Shown here in pieces: positions 8,411 to 16,405 of a DNA stretch of 64,000 nt. Position 1 is the stretch's first letter; every line of letters starts with the position of its first letter. This DNA is from Desulfuromonas acetexigens (lineage in GTDB: Bacteria; Desulfobacterota; Desulfuromonadia; Desulfuromonadales; Trichloromonadaceae). Location of the stretch: the NCBI RefSeq assembly GCF_900111775.1, contig NZ_FOJJ01000007.1, positions 1 through 64,000 of the forward strand, written 5' to 3'. Below the pieces are notes generated by a model that was given only the letters and a program-made list of their open reading frames with translations, was not told the DNA's origin and searched no databases. The position numbers and the translations under genes are program-made.

Positions 8411-9340
8411 ATGTTTCATAAATATTTCCGGACTATGCTGCTCTGCGGCCTGCCCTGGCTGCTACTGTGTTCGGCCTGCGACCGCGGCTCGGCACAAAAA
8501 ATCAATCTCGCCGACCGGGTTGATCTGCCCGAAATCGAACAACGCTCGAATCCGCGAGCGCTGCGCCTCAGCATCGGCTCGATCATCACTCCCGAACAGG
8601 GCTACGTCTATTACCGGCAGCTGGTCGATTATCTGAGCAACCGGCTCGATCTGACAATCACCGTCGTCGATCCCGGCAATTACGGGAAACTCAATACCAT
8701 GCTGAAAAACGGTGACGTCGATGTCGCCTTCGTCTGCAGCGGCCCCTATGTCGAAGGGCGGGAAGCCTTCGGGCTCGAACTGCTGGCCGCGCCGGTGGTC
8801 AACGGCGAAGCGGCCTACTATTCCAACCTGATCGTCCCCGCGAGCAGCCCGGCGAAAAGCCTGGACGACCTTCAGGGCAAGAGCTTCGCCTTCACCGATC
8901 CCCAGTCCAACAGCGGCTGCCTGGTTCCCGGCAACCAACTGGCGCAACGAGGGCACACCCCCGAGTCCTTTTTTGTCTCCTTCAGCTACACCTATGCCCA
9001 TGACCGCTCGATTCATGCTGTATCCGAGAGTCTGGTCGATGGTGCCGCCGTCGACAGCCTGATCTGGGATTATCTCAGCGCCGCCGACCCGAAATTGCAC
9101 AGGCGCGTGCGCGTCGTGGAGCGTTTCGGCCCCTTCGCCATTCCGCCGGTGGTCGCCGCGCCACACGTTCCCCAGGAGCTACGAGAAAAGTTCCGCCAGG
9201 CGCTGCTGACCATGCATCAGGATCCTCAAGGGCAAACGATCCTGCAAGGGATGCATATCGACCGCTTCACCCCCATCGACGACGGCGCTTACGACACCAT
9301 CCGCCAGATGTTGAACACGATTGGACAGGAAACCCCCTGA
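8411..9340 (+). CDS. PhnD-like periplasmic substrate-binding lipoprotein (second copy)
   Basis: A clear tandem paralogue of the preceding gene (309 residues): the same order of motifs (LRLSIGSIITPEQGYVYY, FVCSGPYV, AFTDPQSNSG, SYTYAHDRSIHAV, PPVVAAPH) and the same closing pattern GMHIDRFTPIDDGAYD. The lipobox LCSAC gives lipidated Cys23. It starts 18 bases after the first copy and its stop overlaps the ATG of the kinase gene (TGATG), so the three genes are translationally linked. The divergence of the two copies suggests different ligands or a two-subunit sensor. Confidence 0.85.
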   Translation: MFHKYFRTMLLCGLPWLLLCSACDRGSAQKINLADRVDLPEIEQRSNPRALRLSIGSIITPEQGYVYYRQLVDYLSNRLDLTITVVDPGNYGKLNTMLKNGDVDVAFVCSGPYVEGREAFGLELLAAPVVNGEAAYYSNLIVPASSPAKSLDDLQGKSFAFTDPQSNSGCLVPGNQLAQRGHTPESFFVSFSYTYAHDRSIHAVSESLVDGAAVDSLIWDYLSAADPKLHRRVRVVERFGPFAIPPVVAAPHVPQELREKFRQALLTMHQDPQGQTILQGMHIDRFTPIDDGAYDTIRQMLNTIGQETP

Positions 9341-11211
9341 TGCCCTTTCTTACGGGATTGCGCAAAAAAATCTATCTGACCTTTGCTGGCCTCTCCCTCT
9401 TCTTTGGCCTGGCCCTGGTGCTGTTCGTCACCTTCGAGTATTCCCAGGAATTGCGCAGCGAGCTGGAAAAACGCGGCATTTCCATCGCCCGCCATCTAGC
9501 CCAACAGAGCATCGCCCCGATTCTCACCCGCGACCCTTTGACCATCAAGCTTAATGCCATCCAGGCGCAGGCGACCGAGGAAGATATCGTCTATATCTTC
9601 TTCCGCGACCCGCGCAACGGTGAAGTCTTTGCCCATACCTTCAGCAACGGGTTTCCCTCGGCGCTGCTCGATGTGAACCCCCTCCCCCCGCACGAAGACC
9701 ACAGCATTACCCACCTCGCCACGGAACAGGGGAAGATTTACGATGTGGCGGTTCCGGTGGGCCGGGGCGGCCTCGGCCAGGTGCACGTCGGCATCTCGGC
9801 GCAACCGGTAAACAGCGCCGTCCAGCGACTGACCCGCGACATCGCCCTGGCCTCCCTGCTGTTGGCCGGGCTCAGCCTGCTCTTGAGCTTGCCGCTGTCG
9901 GCGGCCCTGGTGCGCCCTCTGGGGCAATTCACCTATGCCGTCCGAGAGTTGACCGCCGGGCGCTTCGGCCAGCGGATCGCCGAAGACGGACAGGACGAAA
10001 TCGGCGAGTTGGCCCGTTCCTTCAACGCCATGAGCGAAAAGCTGCGCGACGCCCAGCAAGAGCTGCTCGAACGCAACCGCCTGCTCGCCGAGGAGGTGGA
10101 CCGGCGGCGGCAGGCGGAGGGCAAGCTTGCCTCGCAGCTCAAGTTTTTGGCGACGCTGATGAACGAACTGCCCGAACCGGTTTTCTATAAAAATACCGAA
10201 GGGATTTACCTCGGCTGCAATCGGGCCTTTGAAGAGTTCTACGGCATTCCTCGGGACAGAATCGTCGGTCACAGGGTCGACGAAATCTTTCCGGAAGAGG
10301 AGGCTCGGGTTCACCTTGAGGCCGACGGAGACCTTTTCACCAACCCCGGCACCTGCCAATACGAGTTGCCGGTCATGGCGGCCGGGTTGCGCCCCCGGCA
10401 GGCGATCTACAAAAAGACCACCTACCAGGACAATTCCGGTCACATCGGCGGACTGGTCGGGGTGATGATCGATGTCACCCACGAGCGGGAAATCGACCAG
10501 ATGCGCCGGGAATTCGTTTCGACGACCGCCCATGAATTCCAGACCCCGCTGGCGGCCATTCTGGGTTTCTGCGAACTGTTACAGCTACCCGAAGGGGAAA
10601 TGAGCGGGAATCGAGAAGAATGCCTGGGCATCATCCACGAACGGGCCGAATTCCTCTCCCGTCTGGTCGACCAGTTTCTCGATGTCAGCCGCATCGAAGC
10701 CGGGCGCGATCTCCCCCTGAACCTCGGCGCCTGCCAAGTCGATCAACTGGTTCATGCCGTCTTGCGCAACCAGCGCGGCAACCGGCAGCGCTTTGAAGTA
10801 CGCTTCCCTGAAAACTGTCCGGCCGTGTTGGCCGATGAAGACCGTATTTCCCAGGTCATCGAAAACCTGGTGAGCAATGCCGTGAAATATTCCCCCCCCG
10901 AGGGGCGCATCAGCCTCAGCGGCACCGTCGAAAAGCGTATGTTACGCATCGCCGTGGCGGACGAGGGGATCGGTCTGAGCGAGGAGTTGCGGGAAAAAAT
11001 CTTCGATAAATTCTTCCGCGTCGACAGTCGCGAAACCGCCCCTTCCGGGACCGGACTGGGTCTCTACATCACCCGGGCCATCGTCGAAGCCCACGGCGGC
11101 CATATCAGCGCGTGCAGCCATTGCGGCCAGGGCACGACCTTTACCTTTACCCTGCCGTTGCTGGAAGGTACCGGCGACCCCGAGTTGCCGGAAGTGGAGT
11201 TTGCAATCTGA
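9340..11211 (+). CDS. Sensor histidine kinase (periplasmic sensor, HAMP, PAS, HisKA, HATPase)
   Basis: A 623-residue inner-membrane kinase: TM1 at about 12-30, a periplasmic region of about 130 residues, TM2 at about 165-190, HAMP (PLGQFTYAVRELTAGRFG), a coiled linker, a PAS domain at about 265-380 (EPVFYKNTEGIYLGCN), HisKA with phospho-acceptor His398 (STTAHEFQTPL) and an HATPase_c domain with N, G1 and G2 boxes (NLVSNAVKYS, DEGIGLS, GTGLGLYI). It overlaps the upstream PhnD-like gene by TGATG. No response regulator is adjacent, so its partner must be elsewhere. Confidence 0.93.
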   Translation: MPFLTGLRKKIYLTFAGLSLFFGLALVLFVTFEYSQELRSELEKRGISIARHLAQQSIAPILTRDPLTIKLNAIQAQATEEDIVYIFFRDPRNGEVFAHTFSNGFPSALLDVNPLPPHEDHSITHLATEQGKIYDVAVPVGRGGLGQVHVGISAQPVNSAVQRLTRDIALASLLLAGLSLLLSLPLSAALVRPLGQFTYAVRELTAGRFGQRIAEDGQDEIGELARSFNAMSEKLRDAQQELLERNRLLAEEVDRRRQAEGKLASQLKFLATLMNELPEPVFYKNTEGIYLGCNRAFEEFYGIPRDRIVGHRVDEIFPEEEARVHLEADGDLFTNPGTCQYELPVMAAGLRPRQAIYKKTTYQDNSGHIGGLVGVMIDVTHEREIDQMRREFVSTTAHEFQTPLAAILGFCELLQLPEGEMSGNREECLGIIHERAEFLSRLVDQFLDVSRIEAGRDLPLNLGACQVDQLVHAVLRNQRGNRQRFEVRFPENCPAVLADEDRISQVIENLVSNAVKYSPPEGRISLSGTVEKRMLRIAVADEGIGLSEELREKIFDKFFRVDSRETAPSGTGLGLYITRAIVEAHGGHISACSHCGQGTTFTFTLPLLEGTGDPELPEVEFAI

Positions 11212-11369
11212 TCCCTGTCGTTTTTTTGCGACAGTCGACAGTGGAATTGGTCCTATTTTTTGCGAATGTCTTTCAAAACTGTCTGCTATCGGCGACAAAA
11301 ACAGCTGTCGTATCCGCGTCCATCTGATGATAACTTAAAAATTTCAGACAGATAGCAACACCGCCAAAA

Positions 11370-11386
11370 CTGGCAGGGTTGCTGCA
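11370..11386 (+). promoter_or_regulatory. Possible sigma-54 promoter upstream of the basic-repeat periplasmic protein
   Basis: CTGGCAGGGTTGCTGCA keeps the -24 GG and -12 GC with 10-base spacing and TGGCA, but deviates from TTGC at one -12 position. It lies about 63 bases before the ATG at 11449. The preceding intergenic stretch (11212-11369) contains a CTGTCG/CGACAG inverted repeat with a T-rich loop just after the kinase gene and is otherwise featureless. Confidence 0.4.
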
Positions 11387-11448
11387 TTAAAATCCCAGGC
11401 GTCTATATTTTCCAACGCTACCCCCAAACCCTTTATTGGAGTGTTTCT

Positions 11449-12087
11449 ATGAAAATCCGCAATATCCTTTGTTGCACGGCACTTCTGCTCACCGCCACGA
11501 CGGTCGAAGCCGCAGATGTCGGCTTCAACCTGAACCTCAACGTCGGCAGCCGGCGTCCGGTCTACGGCCTTCCCGCGGTTTCCGTTCCCAACTTCATGAT
11601 CCCCGCCCCGCCGGTTTTCCTCGCCCCGCCGGGATTGGGTCTTTCCATCGCCATCGATATCCCCTATGACATGGTCTATATCGACGGTCTCTACTACGTC
11701 TACCACGGCAAAAACTGGCATCGCGGCCGCCATTACAACGGCCCCTGGACCCCGGTTCGTGGCGACCTTCTCCCCTATGGCCTGCGCAAGCACAAGCACA
11801 AGGATATCGTCATCCACCGCGACCGGGAATACCGCCGCTATCGGGAACATCAATCCCGGGGTGATTACCGGGGACAGGTCTATCGTCCAGTCGATCGTCG
11901 TGACCGTAAAGACTGGGACAAACATGATCGTAAAGACTGGGACAAGCGTGACCGCAGAGACCGAGACAAACGTGACCGCAAAGATTGGGACCGGCGGGAT
12001 CGTCATGACCGGGATCACCATGACCGCGGTCATGACCGGGGCAAGGACAAAGGGAAGGATCGGGATCGGCGGCACGACCGCGACTGA
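11449..12087 (+). CDS. Exported protein with a low-complexity Asp/Arg/Lys/His-rich tail
   Basis: 212 residues, family not recognised beyond being a periplasmic or surface protein. Residues 1-22 form a Sec signal peptide ending TVEAA. Residues 23-75 are Pro/Gly-rich (PVYGLP, FMIPAPPVFLAPPGLG). Residues 76-110 hold YDMVYIDGLYYVYHGKNWHRG, a short Tyr/Trp-rich motif found in small exported YXXW-type proteins. The last ~80 residues are repeats of RDRKDWDK-like units, highly charged and probably disordered. The repeats are also visible in the DNA at 11895-12010, so this part may vary in length between strains. A strong terminator follows. Confidence 0.7.
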   Translation: MKIRNILCCTALLLTATTVEAADVGFNLNLNVGSRRPVYGLPAVSVPNFMIPAPPVFLAPPGLGLSIAIDIPYDMVYIDGLYYVYHGKNWHRGRHYNGPWTPVRGDLLPYGLRKHKHKDIVIHRDREYRRYREHQSRGDYRGQVYRPVDRRDRKDWDKHDRKDWDKRDRRDRDKRDRKDWDRRDRHDRDHHDRGHDRGKDKGKDRDRRHDRD

Positions 12088-12119
12088 CCCTGTCGCCATT
12101 AGCCGACAGGTTTCGCAAC

Positions 12120-12155
12120 GCAAGAAGGGCGACCCCTTAGAGTCGCCCTTCTTGC
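12120..12155 (+). terminator. Strong hairpin terminator after the charged-repeat protein gene
   Basis: A perfect 14-bp stem (GCAAGAAGGGCGAC at 12120-12133 with its complement at 12142-12155) closes an 8-base loop 33 bases after the stop codon. The arms are purine/pyrimidine-rich rather than followed by a long U-run. Confidence 0.65.
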
Positions 12156-12186
12156 ATTCTGGAATTGTGCCGAACACCTCATTTTT

Positions 12187-12264
12187 ACAGGGATGAAGGG
12201 GATGAAAGGGATAAAACCGAAAAGACCCTATCCTGTCTATCCCTTTCATCCCTGTAGAATCCGA
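12187..12264. repeat. Interrupted inverted repeat of AGGGATGAA-type units
   Basis: Left arm ACAGGGATGAAGGGGATGAA and right arm CTATCCCTTTCATCCCTGT are near-complementary around a ~30-base centre containing GACCCTATCCTGTC. The sequence lies between convergent genes and resembles dispersed intergenic repeats of deltaproteobacterial genomes. Copy number elsewhere cannot be seen; no second copy is in this window. Confidence 0.5.
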
Positions 12265-12349
12265 TGTCTTTTTTAGGGGAAAGCGCGATCGATCACAAAG
12301 CGCCATGCCGCCGAACCCACGCCGCGGAGGGGCGTTTTTCATCAGCCGC

Positions 12350-12763
12350 CTAACGACAGGGACCGATGCGCTTGCCGCTCATATGATTGGTCATGGTCAT
12401 CCCCTCGGGCATGGACATCTGCATGCTCCCCTCGAAGTGATCGCCATGATAGGTAATCTGTCCGTCTCCCCGGGTTTCTCCCCCCTCCCCCTTGCAGACG
12501 ACGCTCCAGACCACGGTATTATCGTCGATCTGGTTGTGGGTCATGGTACATTCGTTGTCCGGCTGCTCGTTCTTGGGAACCAGATCCTGCTGGGTGATAC
12601 ATTGACTGAAGGTCATGGGCGGAATCTGCACCGGGATGCCGGGCATCTCCACCCGCGTGGTGATCTCCCACTGGCCCTCCTGCATGTCGACCGAACCGGC
12701 GGCCCACACTGGGCTTAGGCCCGCGGCGCAAAGGAACAGGAAAAAAAGCAGTTTCTTCCACAT
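12350..12763 (-). CDS. DUF3617-family periplasmic protein
   Basis: 137 residues. It has a Sec signal peptide (MWKKLLFFLFLCAAGLSPVWA), then the DUF3617 pattern: GQWEITTRVEMPGIPVQIPPMTFSQCIT at about residues 29-56, paired cysteines (QCIT, NECTM, VVCKG, GPCR) and GDHFEGSMQMSMPE. Function of the family is unknown. ATG at 12763 is chosen because AGGGAGG lies 7 bases upstream; a TTG two codons earlier would overlap that spacer. It is a single gene convergent with the preceding one. Confidence 0.8.
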   Translation of the reverse strand: MWKKLLFFLFLCAAGLSPVWAAGSVDMQEGQWEITTRVEMPGIPVQIPPMTFSQCITQQDLVPKNEQPDNECTMTHNQIDDNTVVWSVVCKGEGGETRGDGQITYHGDHFEGSMQMSMPEGMTMTNHMSGKRIGPCR

Positions 12764-12817
12764 AAACAACCTCCCTGAAAATTGGGCGCCTTCGCGCCGG
12801 CTGTGAATACCAAAACC

Positions 12818-13972
12818 CTACGTCAACGGCCCGCCGGCGTCAAGACGCGTCAGCGGCAGGCACACAACCACCTTCGTTCCCTTATCCGGGGCGCTTTCCA
12901 CCCGGATCTGTCCGCCATGCGCTTCGACGATCCCCCGGACGATAGCCATCCCCAGACCCAGTCCGCCGACGGCCGTATTGCTGAAATCGGCCCGGTAAAA
13001 CGTTTCGAACATGCGCGCCGACTGTTGGGGCGACATGCCGATGCCCTGGTCGCTCACGGTCAGACAACAGTTTTCGCCATCGATCTCCCCACGGATTTTC
13101 ACCGGGCCTCCCTCCGGGGAATATTTCACCGCGTTGCTGAGCAGGTTATCCAGAACCTGGCTGATCTTTCCACCGTCGACATACAGACGCGGTGCCGGCG
13201 TGGGGAGAAAAAGTGAAAATTCGTGCCGGGGATAAAGGGTCCGATACTGCTCGACCAAAGGCCGCAGGAGTTCGTCCACGGCGCATTCCGTCGTCTGCAA
13301 AGCGATCCTCCCGCCCCGCTCCAACCGGCTCAGATCGAGGAGTTCGTTGACCAGCCGTGACAGCCATTCGGCGCGACTGATGATCGTCTGTAAAAAATCC
13401 TGTCGCTCTTCCTCGGAAAAGTCGCGCCCCGAGGCCAGCAGTTCACAGAAACCAAGGATGACCGTGATCGGGGTGCGCAACTCATGGGCGGCGGTGGAGA
13501 TGAAGTCGCTCTTCATGCGATCCATCTCCCGCAGCCGGGTCACATCCTGCAGAACGGCCACCGCCCCCGCCTGTTCCCGCCCGGGCCCGGCCACAGGAAA
13601 GAGTCGTGCCTGGAAGATGCGCGGGGCGGCATATTCCGGATGGTAAAGTTCCAGATCGACGGCCCCCTCCTTCCCATCTCCCTTCAGGGTGTTTTCCACG
13701 AGTTCCCTCAACCGGGCATCATCGATAACCTCCACCAGCGTCCGGCCGGCGACGGCGGAAGAAAAGAGGCTCTCCGCCACGGCATTGACCTGCAAGATCC
13801 GCCCGCGCAGATCGAGCAGCAGCAGCGGATCGGCGAGGGAACGGAGGATGGCGTCGATCCGGTCGCGCTCTTCTTCCGCTTTGGCCAGCACCCGGCGCAG
13901 CCCGGCCTTGGCCTGTTTCAGCCGATAATTGGCCCGCGAGAGCAGCAGGCTCAGGACCACCAAAGCGACCAT
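12818..13972 (-). CDS. Sensor histidine kinase: C-terminal part of an apparently frameshifted receptor kinase
   Basis: Residues 1-12 form a transmembrane helix, followed by a coiled linker, a PAS domain at about 35-150, HisKA with STAAHELRTPIT as the H-box and HATPase_c (NLLSNAVKYS, DQGIGMS, GGLGLGMAIV). The ATG overlaps the stop of the upstream sensor gene (TGATG). However, the frame upstream of this ATG continues as FYPVGRREFWIFLGL, the usual juxtamembrane sequence joining ABC_sub_bind sensors to their output domain. The two ORFs are therefore most likely one gene broken by a single-base loss in a C6 run (14021-14026). Confidence 0.85.
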   Translation of the reverse strand: MVALVVLSLLLSRANYRLKQAKAGLRRVLAKAEEERDRIDAILRSLADPLLLLDLRGRILQVNAVAESLFSSAVAGRTLVEVIDDARLRELVENTLKGDGKEGAVDLELYHPEYAAPRIFQARLFPVAGPGREQAGAVAVLQDVTRLREMDRMKSDFISTAAHELRTPITVILGFCELLASGRDFSEEERQDFLQTIISRAEWLSRLVNELLDLSRLERGGRIALQTTECAVDELLRPLVEQYRTLYPRHEFSLFLPTPAPRLYVDGGKISQVLDNLLSNAVKYSPEGGPVKIRGEIDGENCCLTVSDQGIGMSPQQSARMFETFYRADFSNTAVGGLGLGMAIVRGIVEAHGGQIRVESAPDKGTKVVVCLPLTRLDAGGPLT

Positions 13973-15042
13973 CAGGCCAAGAAAAATCCAGAATTCCCGC
14001 CTACCAACGGGATAGAAGGAGGGGGGCTGTTGATGACCAGGGCGTCATCCGGCAGGGTCGATTCGGGAATGGCGAAGCGCCGCAATTCGAGATAATCGAA
14101 CATATAGGCGTTGTTTGACTCGGTATCGACCACGGGGAGCGTCGTCGGGTCCGCCCCGCGCAGGATATTCAGGCCCATCTCCGCCGCCAGCCGCCCCTGC
14201 CGTAGCCCGCTGACCAGACGGCCGCCGACGATCCCCTTGCCGAGAAAAAAATCCCAGCCGCCGTAAAGAGGAACGGGACAGACGGCGCGCACCAGACGAC
14301 AGCTTTCGCCGTAGGAAAGAACCCGTCCCGCTCGGTTGCGCAGAGTGGTGGCAAGCATGACGATCCGGCCGTCCTGGAGTTCGGGTAGCCGCGCCTGCAA
14401 CTCCTCGGCTCTAAGATTGATCCAGAAGTCGGCACGTACCCGCCCTTCCAGAGCCCGCAAAGCTTGGGCCTGGTCTTCGAGAATCAATCGTTCGGTCAGG
14501 GTGTCGTCCCGCCCGACGACGATGACCTCGCGGGTGCGGGGATGAAAGCGCAGGGCCAGTTCCAGGGTTTCCCGATAACTCGGTTCCTCCACCACGCCGG
14601 TGATGCCGGCGCGGTCGGCGATCATCTCAGGCGTGAAGTTGTTGATGCCGCAGAAGACGATGGGAAGATGGGGATAAAGTTCATCCCGGTAGCTTAGGGC
14701 CAGATCGAGGGCATCGTTATCCGACACCAGAATTAGATCGAAGGAGAGACCGGCGAGTTTGCTCCGGAGCAGTTTATCGAAGGCGTCGAGATAGGCGGGG
14801 TCGGGGTTGCGTTTGGTATCCAGGTATTCGGCATGGAGGCGGATCGCCGGAGACTCCGGGGCGAAGACCTCGCGGATCCCCTGCATGACGCTCTCCGTCC
14901 AACTTTGGCCGGCGTGGTAGGAGTGCAGGACGAGGACCCGCGCCTCCTTTTGTGGAAGGGGCGCGGCCGAAGAAACGGCGGTCGCCGCGAACAGAAAGGC
15001 ACCGACCAGCATCCGCGGAACAAGGGGGAAAACCCGTATCAA
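13972..15042 (-). CDS. ABC_sub_bind-type periplasmic sensor domain: N-terminal part of the frameshifted receptor kinase
   Basis: 356 residues: signal peptide or membrane anchor (VGAFLFAATAVSSA), then the ABC transporter substrate-binding-like sensor fold (VLVLHSYHAGQSWTESVMQGI near 35-55, DLILVSDNDALDLAL, LPIVFCGINNF, YGGWDFFLGKGIVGG). The last ~15 residues (PSIPLVGGNSGFFLA) are an out-of-frame reading of a juxtamembrane motif. One extra C at 14021-14026 would fuse this ORF with the kinase. TTG at 15042 is chosen because GGAGG lies 5 bases before it. No transport partners are nearby, so a sensory role is inferred. Confidence 0.8.
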   Translation of the reverse strand: MIRVFPLVPRMLVGAFLFAATAVSSAAPLPQKEARVLVLHSYHAGQSWTESVMQGIREVFAPESPAIRLHAEYLDTKRNPDPAYLDAFDKLLRSKLAGLSFDLILVSDNDALDLALSYRDELYPHLPIVFCGINNFTPEMIADRAGITGVVEEPSYRETLELALRFHPRTREVIVVGRDDTLTERLILEDQAQALRALEGRVRADFWINLRAEELQARLPELQDGRIVMLATTLRNRAGRVLSYGESCRLVRAVCPVPLYGGWDFFLGKGIVGGRLVSGLRQGRLAAEMGLNILRGADPTTLPVVDTESNNAYMFDYLELRRFAIPESTLPDDALVINSPPPSIPLVGGNSGFFLA

Positions 15043-15417
15043 GGGTGCCTCCGCCAGAGAGAGGAATCGGACTGAATGACCCTGAAATAGTAAACGGAAT
15101 TGCCGCCTCTGTCACTTTGCTGGTTAAAATTCTTACAGGCTCCGCCCGGCTTCGTAAAAGCGAGGAACCGGGCCGGCTTTTCTCCGTTGACTGTCGGGGC
15201 AAGGCGTGGCATAAGTGTTACGCAATAAACAATCGTAGCACCCACCTCGGCGGGCGGCGATTTTCGCCCATGGCGGGGCCCGCCGCCGGGCCTCCCCTCG
15301 CGGTCGACGCCCGACGCGCTCCTTGTGGCAGGGGAACGCGTCACCCCGTGCCGGCCGTTATGCCGCAAGCGTTATCGCCGCCCGCCGTTTTTCCTCCCCC
15401 AGCCTTCCCCGTCGCCG
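15043..15417. other. Intergenic region upstream of the receptor-kinase gene
   Basis: No gene is supported. The segment at 15138-15180 contains an imperfect inverted repeat (CCCGGCTTCG with CGAGGAACCGGG, then GGCTTTT) that could be a structured leader on the minus strand or a terminator-like hairpin on the plus strand. The rest (15240-15417) is very GC-rich and without recognisable signals. Confidence 0.4.
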
Positions 15418-15861
15418 TCAATAACGAACCAGAAACACCCCCAGCAGCAAACAAAAGCCCCCCAACATTCGGGGAATCCCCAGAGGATGGGGCGGTACGC
15501 CGAGCCAGCCGAAATGGTCGAGAAGCATCGAAACGAGCAACTGCCCGGCGAGGGAGGCGACGACCACGTTGGCCACGCCGATGCGGGGGATCAGCAGCAG
15601 CACCAAGGTCACGAAAATCGCCCCCATGAAACCACCGGTGAGCAGATACCAGGGAACCTCGCGAATCTCTCCCCAGCCGGGCAAGCCGATGCCGGGCAGC
15701 ACCAGACAAAGGGCGAGAAAGAGCGTGCCCACGGCAAAAGAGATCAAAGACGATTGCAGGGGATGGGCGAGCATTTGCCCCATGCGCGCGTTGAAGCCCC
15801 CTTGAATGGGGAGCAGGCCGCCGACCAGAAAGGCCAGGGCAATGAACCAGAATGTTTTCAT
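15418..15861 (-). CDS. DMT-family membrane transporter, YdcZ/DUF606 type
   Basis: 147 residues with five predicted membrane helices and the DUF606 signatures GGLLPIQGGFNARMGQML near residues 14-31 and PRIGVANVVVASLAGQLLVSMLLDHFGWLG near 92-121. DUF606 proteins are five-helix half-size members of the drug/metabolite transporter superfamily; substrates are mostly unknown. Length is typical. It is immediately downstream of the bPH-like membrane protein gene (33-base gap) and probably co-transcribed with it. Confidence 0.85.
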   Translation of the reverse strand: MKTFWFIALAFLVGGLLPIQGGFNARMGQMLAHPLQSSLISFAVGTLFLALCLVLPGIGLPGWGEIREVPWYLLTGGFMGAIFVTLVLLLIPRIGVANVVVASLAGQLLVSMLLDHFGWLGVPPHPLGIPRMLGGFCLLLGVFLVRY

Positions 15862-15894
15862 CTCTCCCTCCGCGAGCGGAAACCGCCCCGAAAA

Positions 15895-16377
15895 TCAGCC
15901 TTGCAGCGGCGTCGCACTCTCTCCGCGATTGCGCAGCTCATAAATCTTGGTCTGTACGCTTTCCGGATCCTTGAGCAGAAAGCCGATGCGGTTGTTATCC
16001 GTCGTATGCAGCACCAGATAACCGCCGGTGGCCAGCGCCGGCAGCTCACCGCGAAAGGTGGCCTCCAGGGTGACATCCTGAATCTCAGTCAGGGGCAAAA
16101 CGATGGAGGGCGACTTCTCGATGAAATGTTGAAAGTACAGGCAGCGATCTCCGACGATCAGCACGCCGTTGTTTTTTACCTTCGAATAGCCGGAATCGGC
16201 GCCGCTGTAGCGGGCGTTGTCCACCAGCAGCTGGACGAAATCCCCATCCCCCCGCACCCGCCGTTCCAGCACCTGGCGGGTCTTGGCCAGCCGCGCCCGC
16301 ACCAGCAGGGCGGCCGCCCCAGCGACGAGCAGTAGACCGACAAAGATTGAAACGATCAGCATCAACACTTCCACCAT
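15895..16377 (-). CDS. Membrane-anchored protein of unknown function
   Basis: 160 residues, not recognised. One N-terminal transmembrane helix (about 4-28, LMLIVSIFVGLLLVAGAAALL) is followed by a basic stretch and a soluble beta-rich domain (VKNNGVLIVGDRCLYFQHF, IVLPLTEIQDVTLEATFRG, YLVLHTTDNNRIGFLL). The alternation resembles bacterial PH/GRAM-like domains, but that is only a fold guess. It precedes the DUF606 transporter gene. Confidence 0.65.
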   Translation of the reverse strand: MVEVLMLIVSIFVGLLLVAGAAALLVRARLAKTRQVLERRVRGDGDFVQLLVDNARYSGADSGYSKVKNNGVLIVGDRCLYFQHFIEKSPSIVLPLTEIQDVTLEATFRGELPALATGGYLVLHTTDNNRIGFLLKDPESVQTKIYELRNRGESATPLQG

Positions 16378-16405
16378 CGGCTTTCACCTCCTGTAGTCCG
16401 TCTCT

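Noticed and set aside
11240-11265. A second sigma-54-like site after the PhnD-linked kinase gene
   Set aside because: The GG and GC are 11 bases apart rather than 10, and the flanks do not match TGGCAC/TTGC.
11344-12342. A 332-codon minus-strand frame and overlapping plus-strand frame across the charged-repeat gene
   Set aside because: They are produced by the repetitive DNA of that gene; only the frame with the signal peptide and ribosome site is credible.
15060-15240. Possible c-di-GMP (GEMM-like) riboswitch upstream of the receptor-kinase gene
   Set aside because: An AAAGCC...GAAGCCGGG pattern on the minus strand is suggestive, but the conserved first helix and tetraloop/receptor parts could not be matched. 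A covariance-model search would be decisive.
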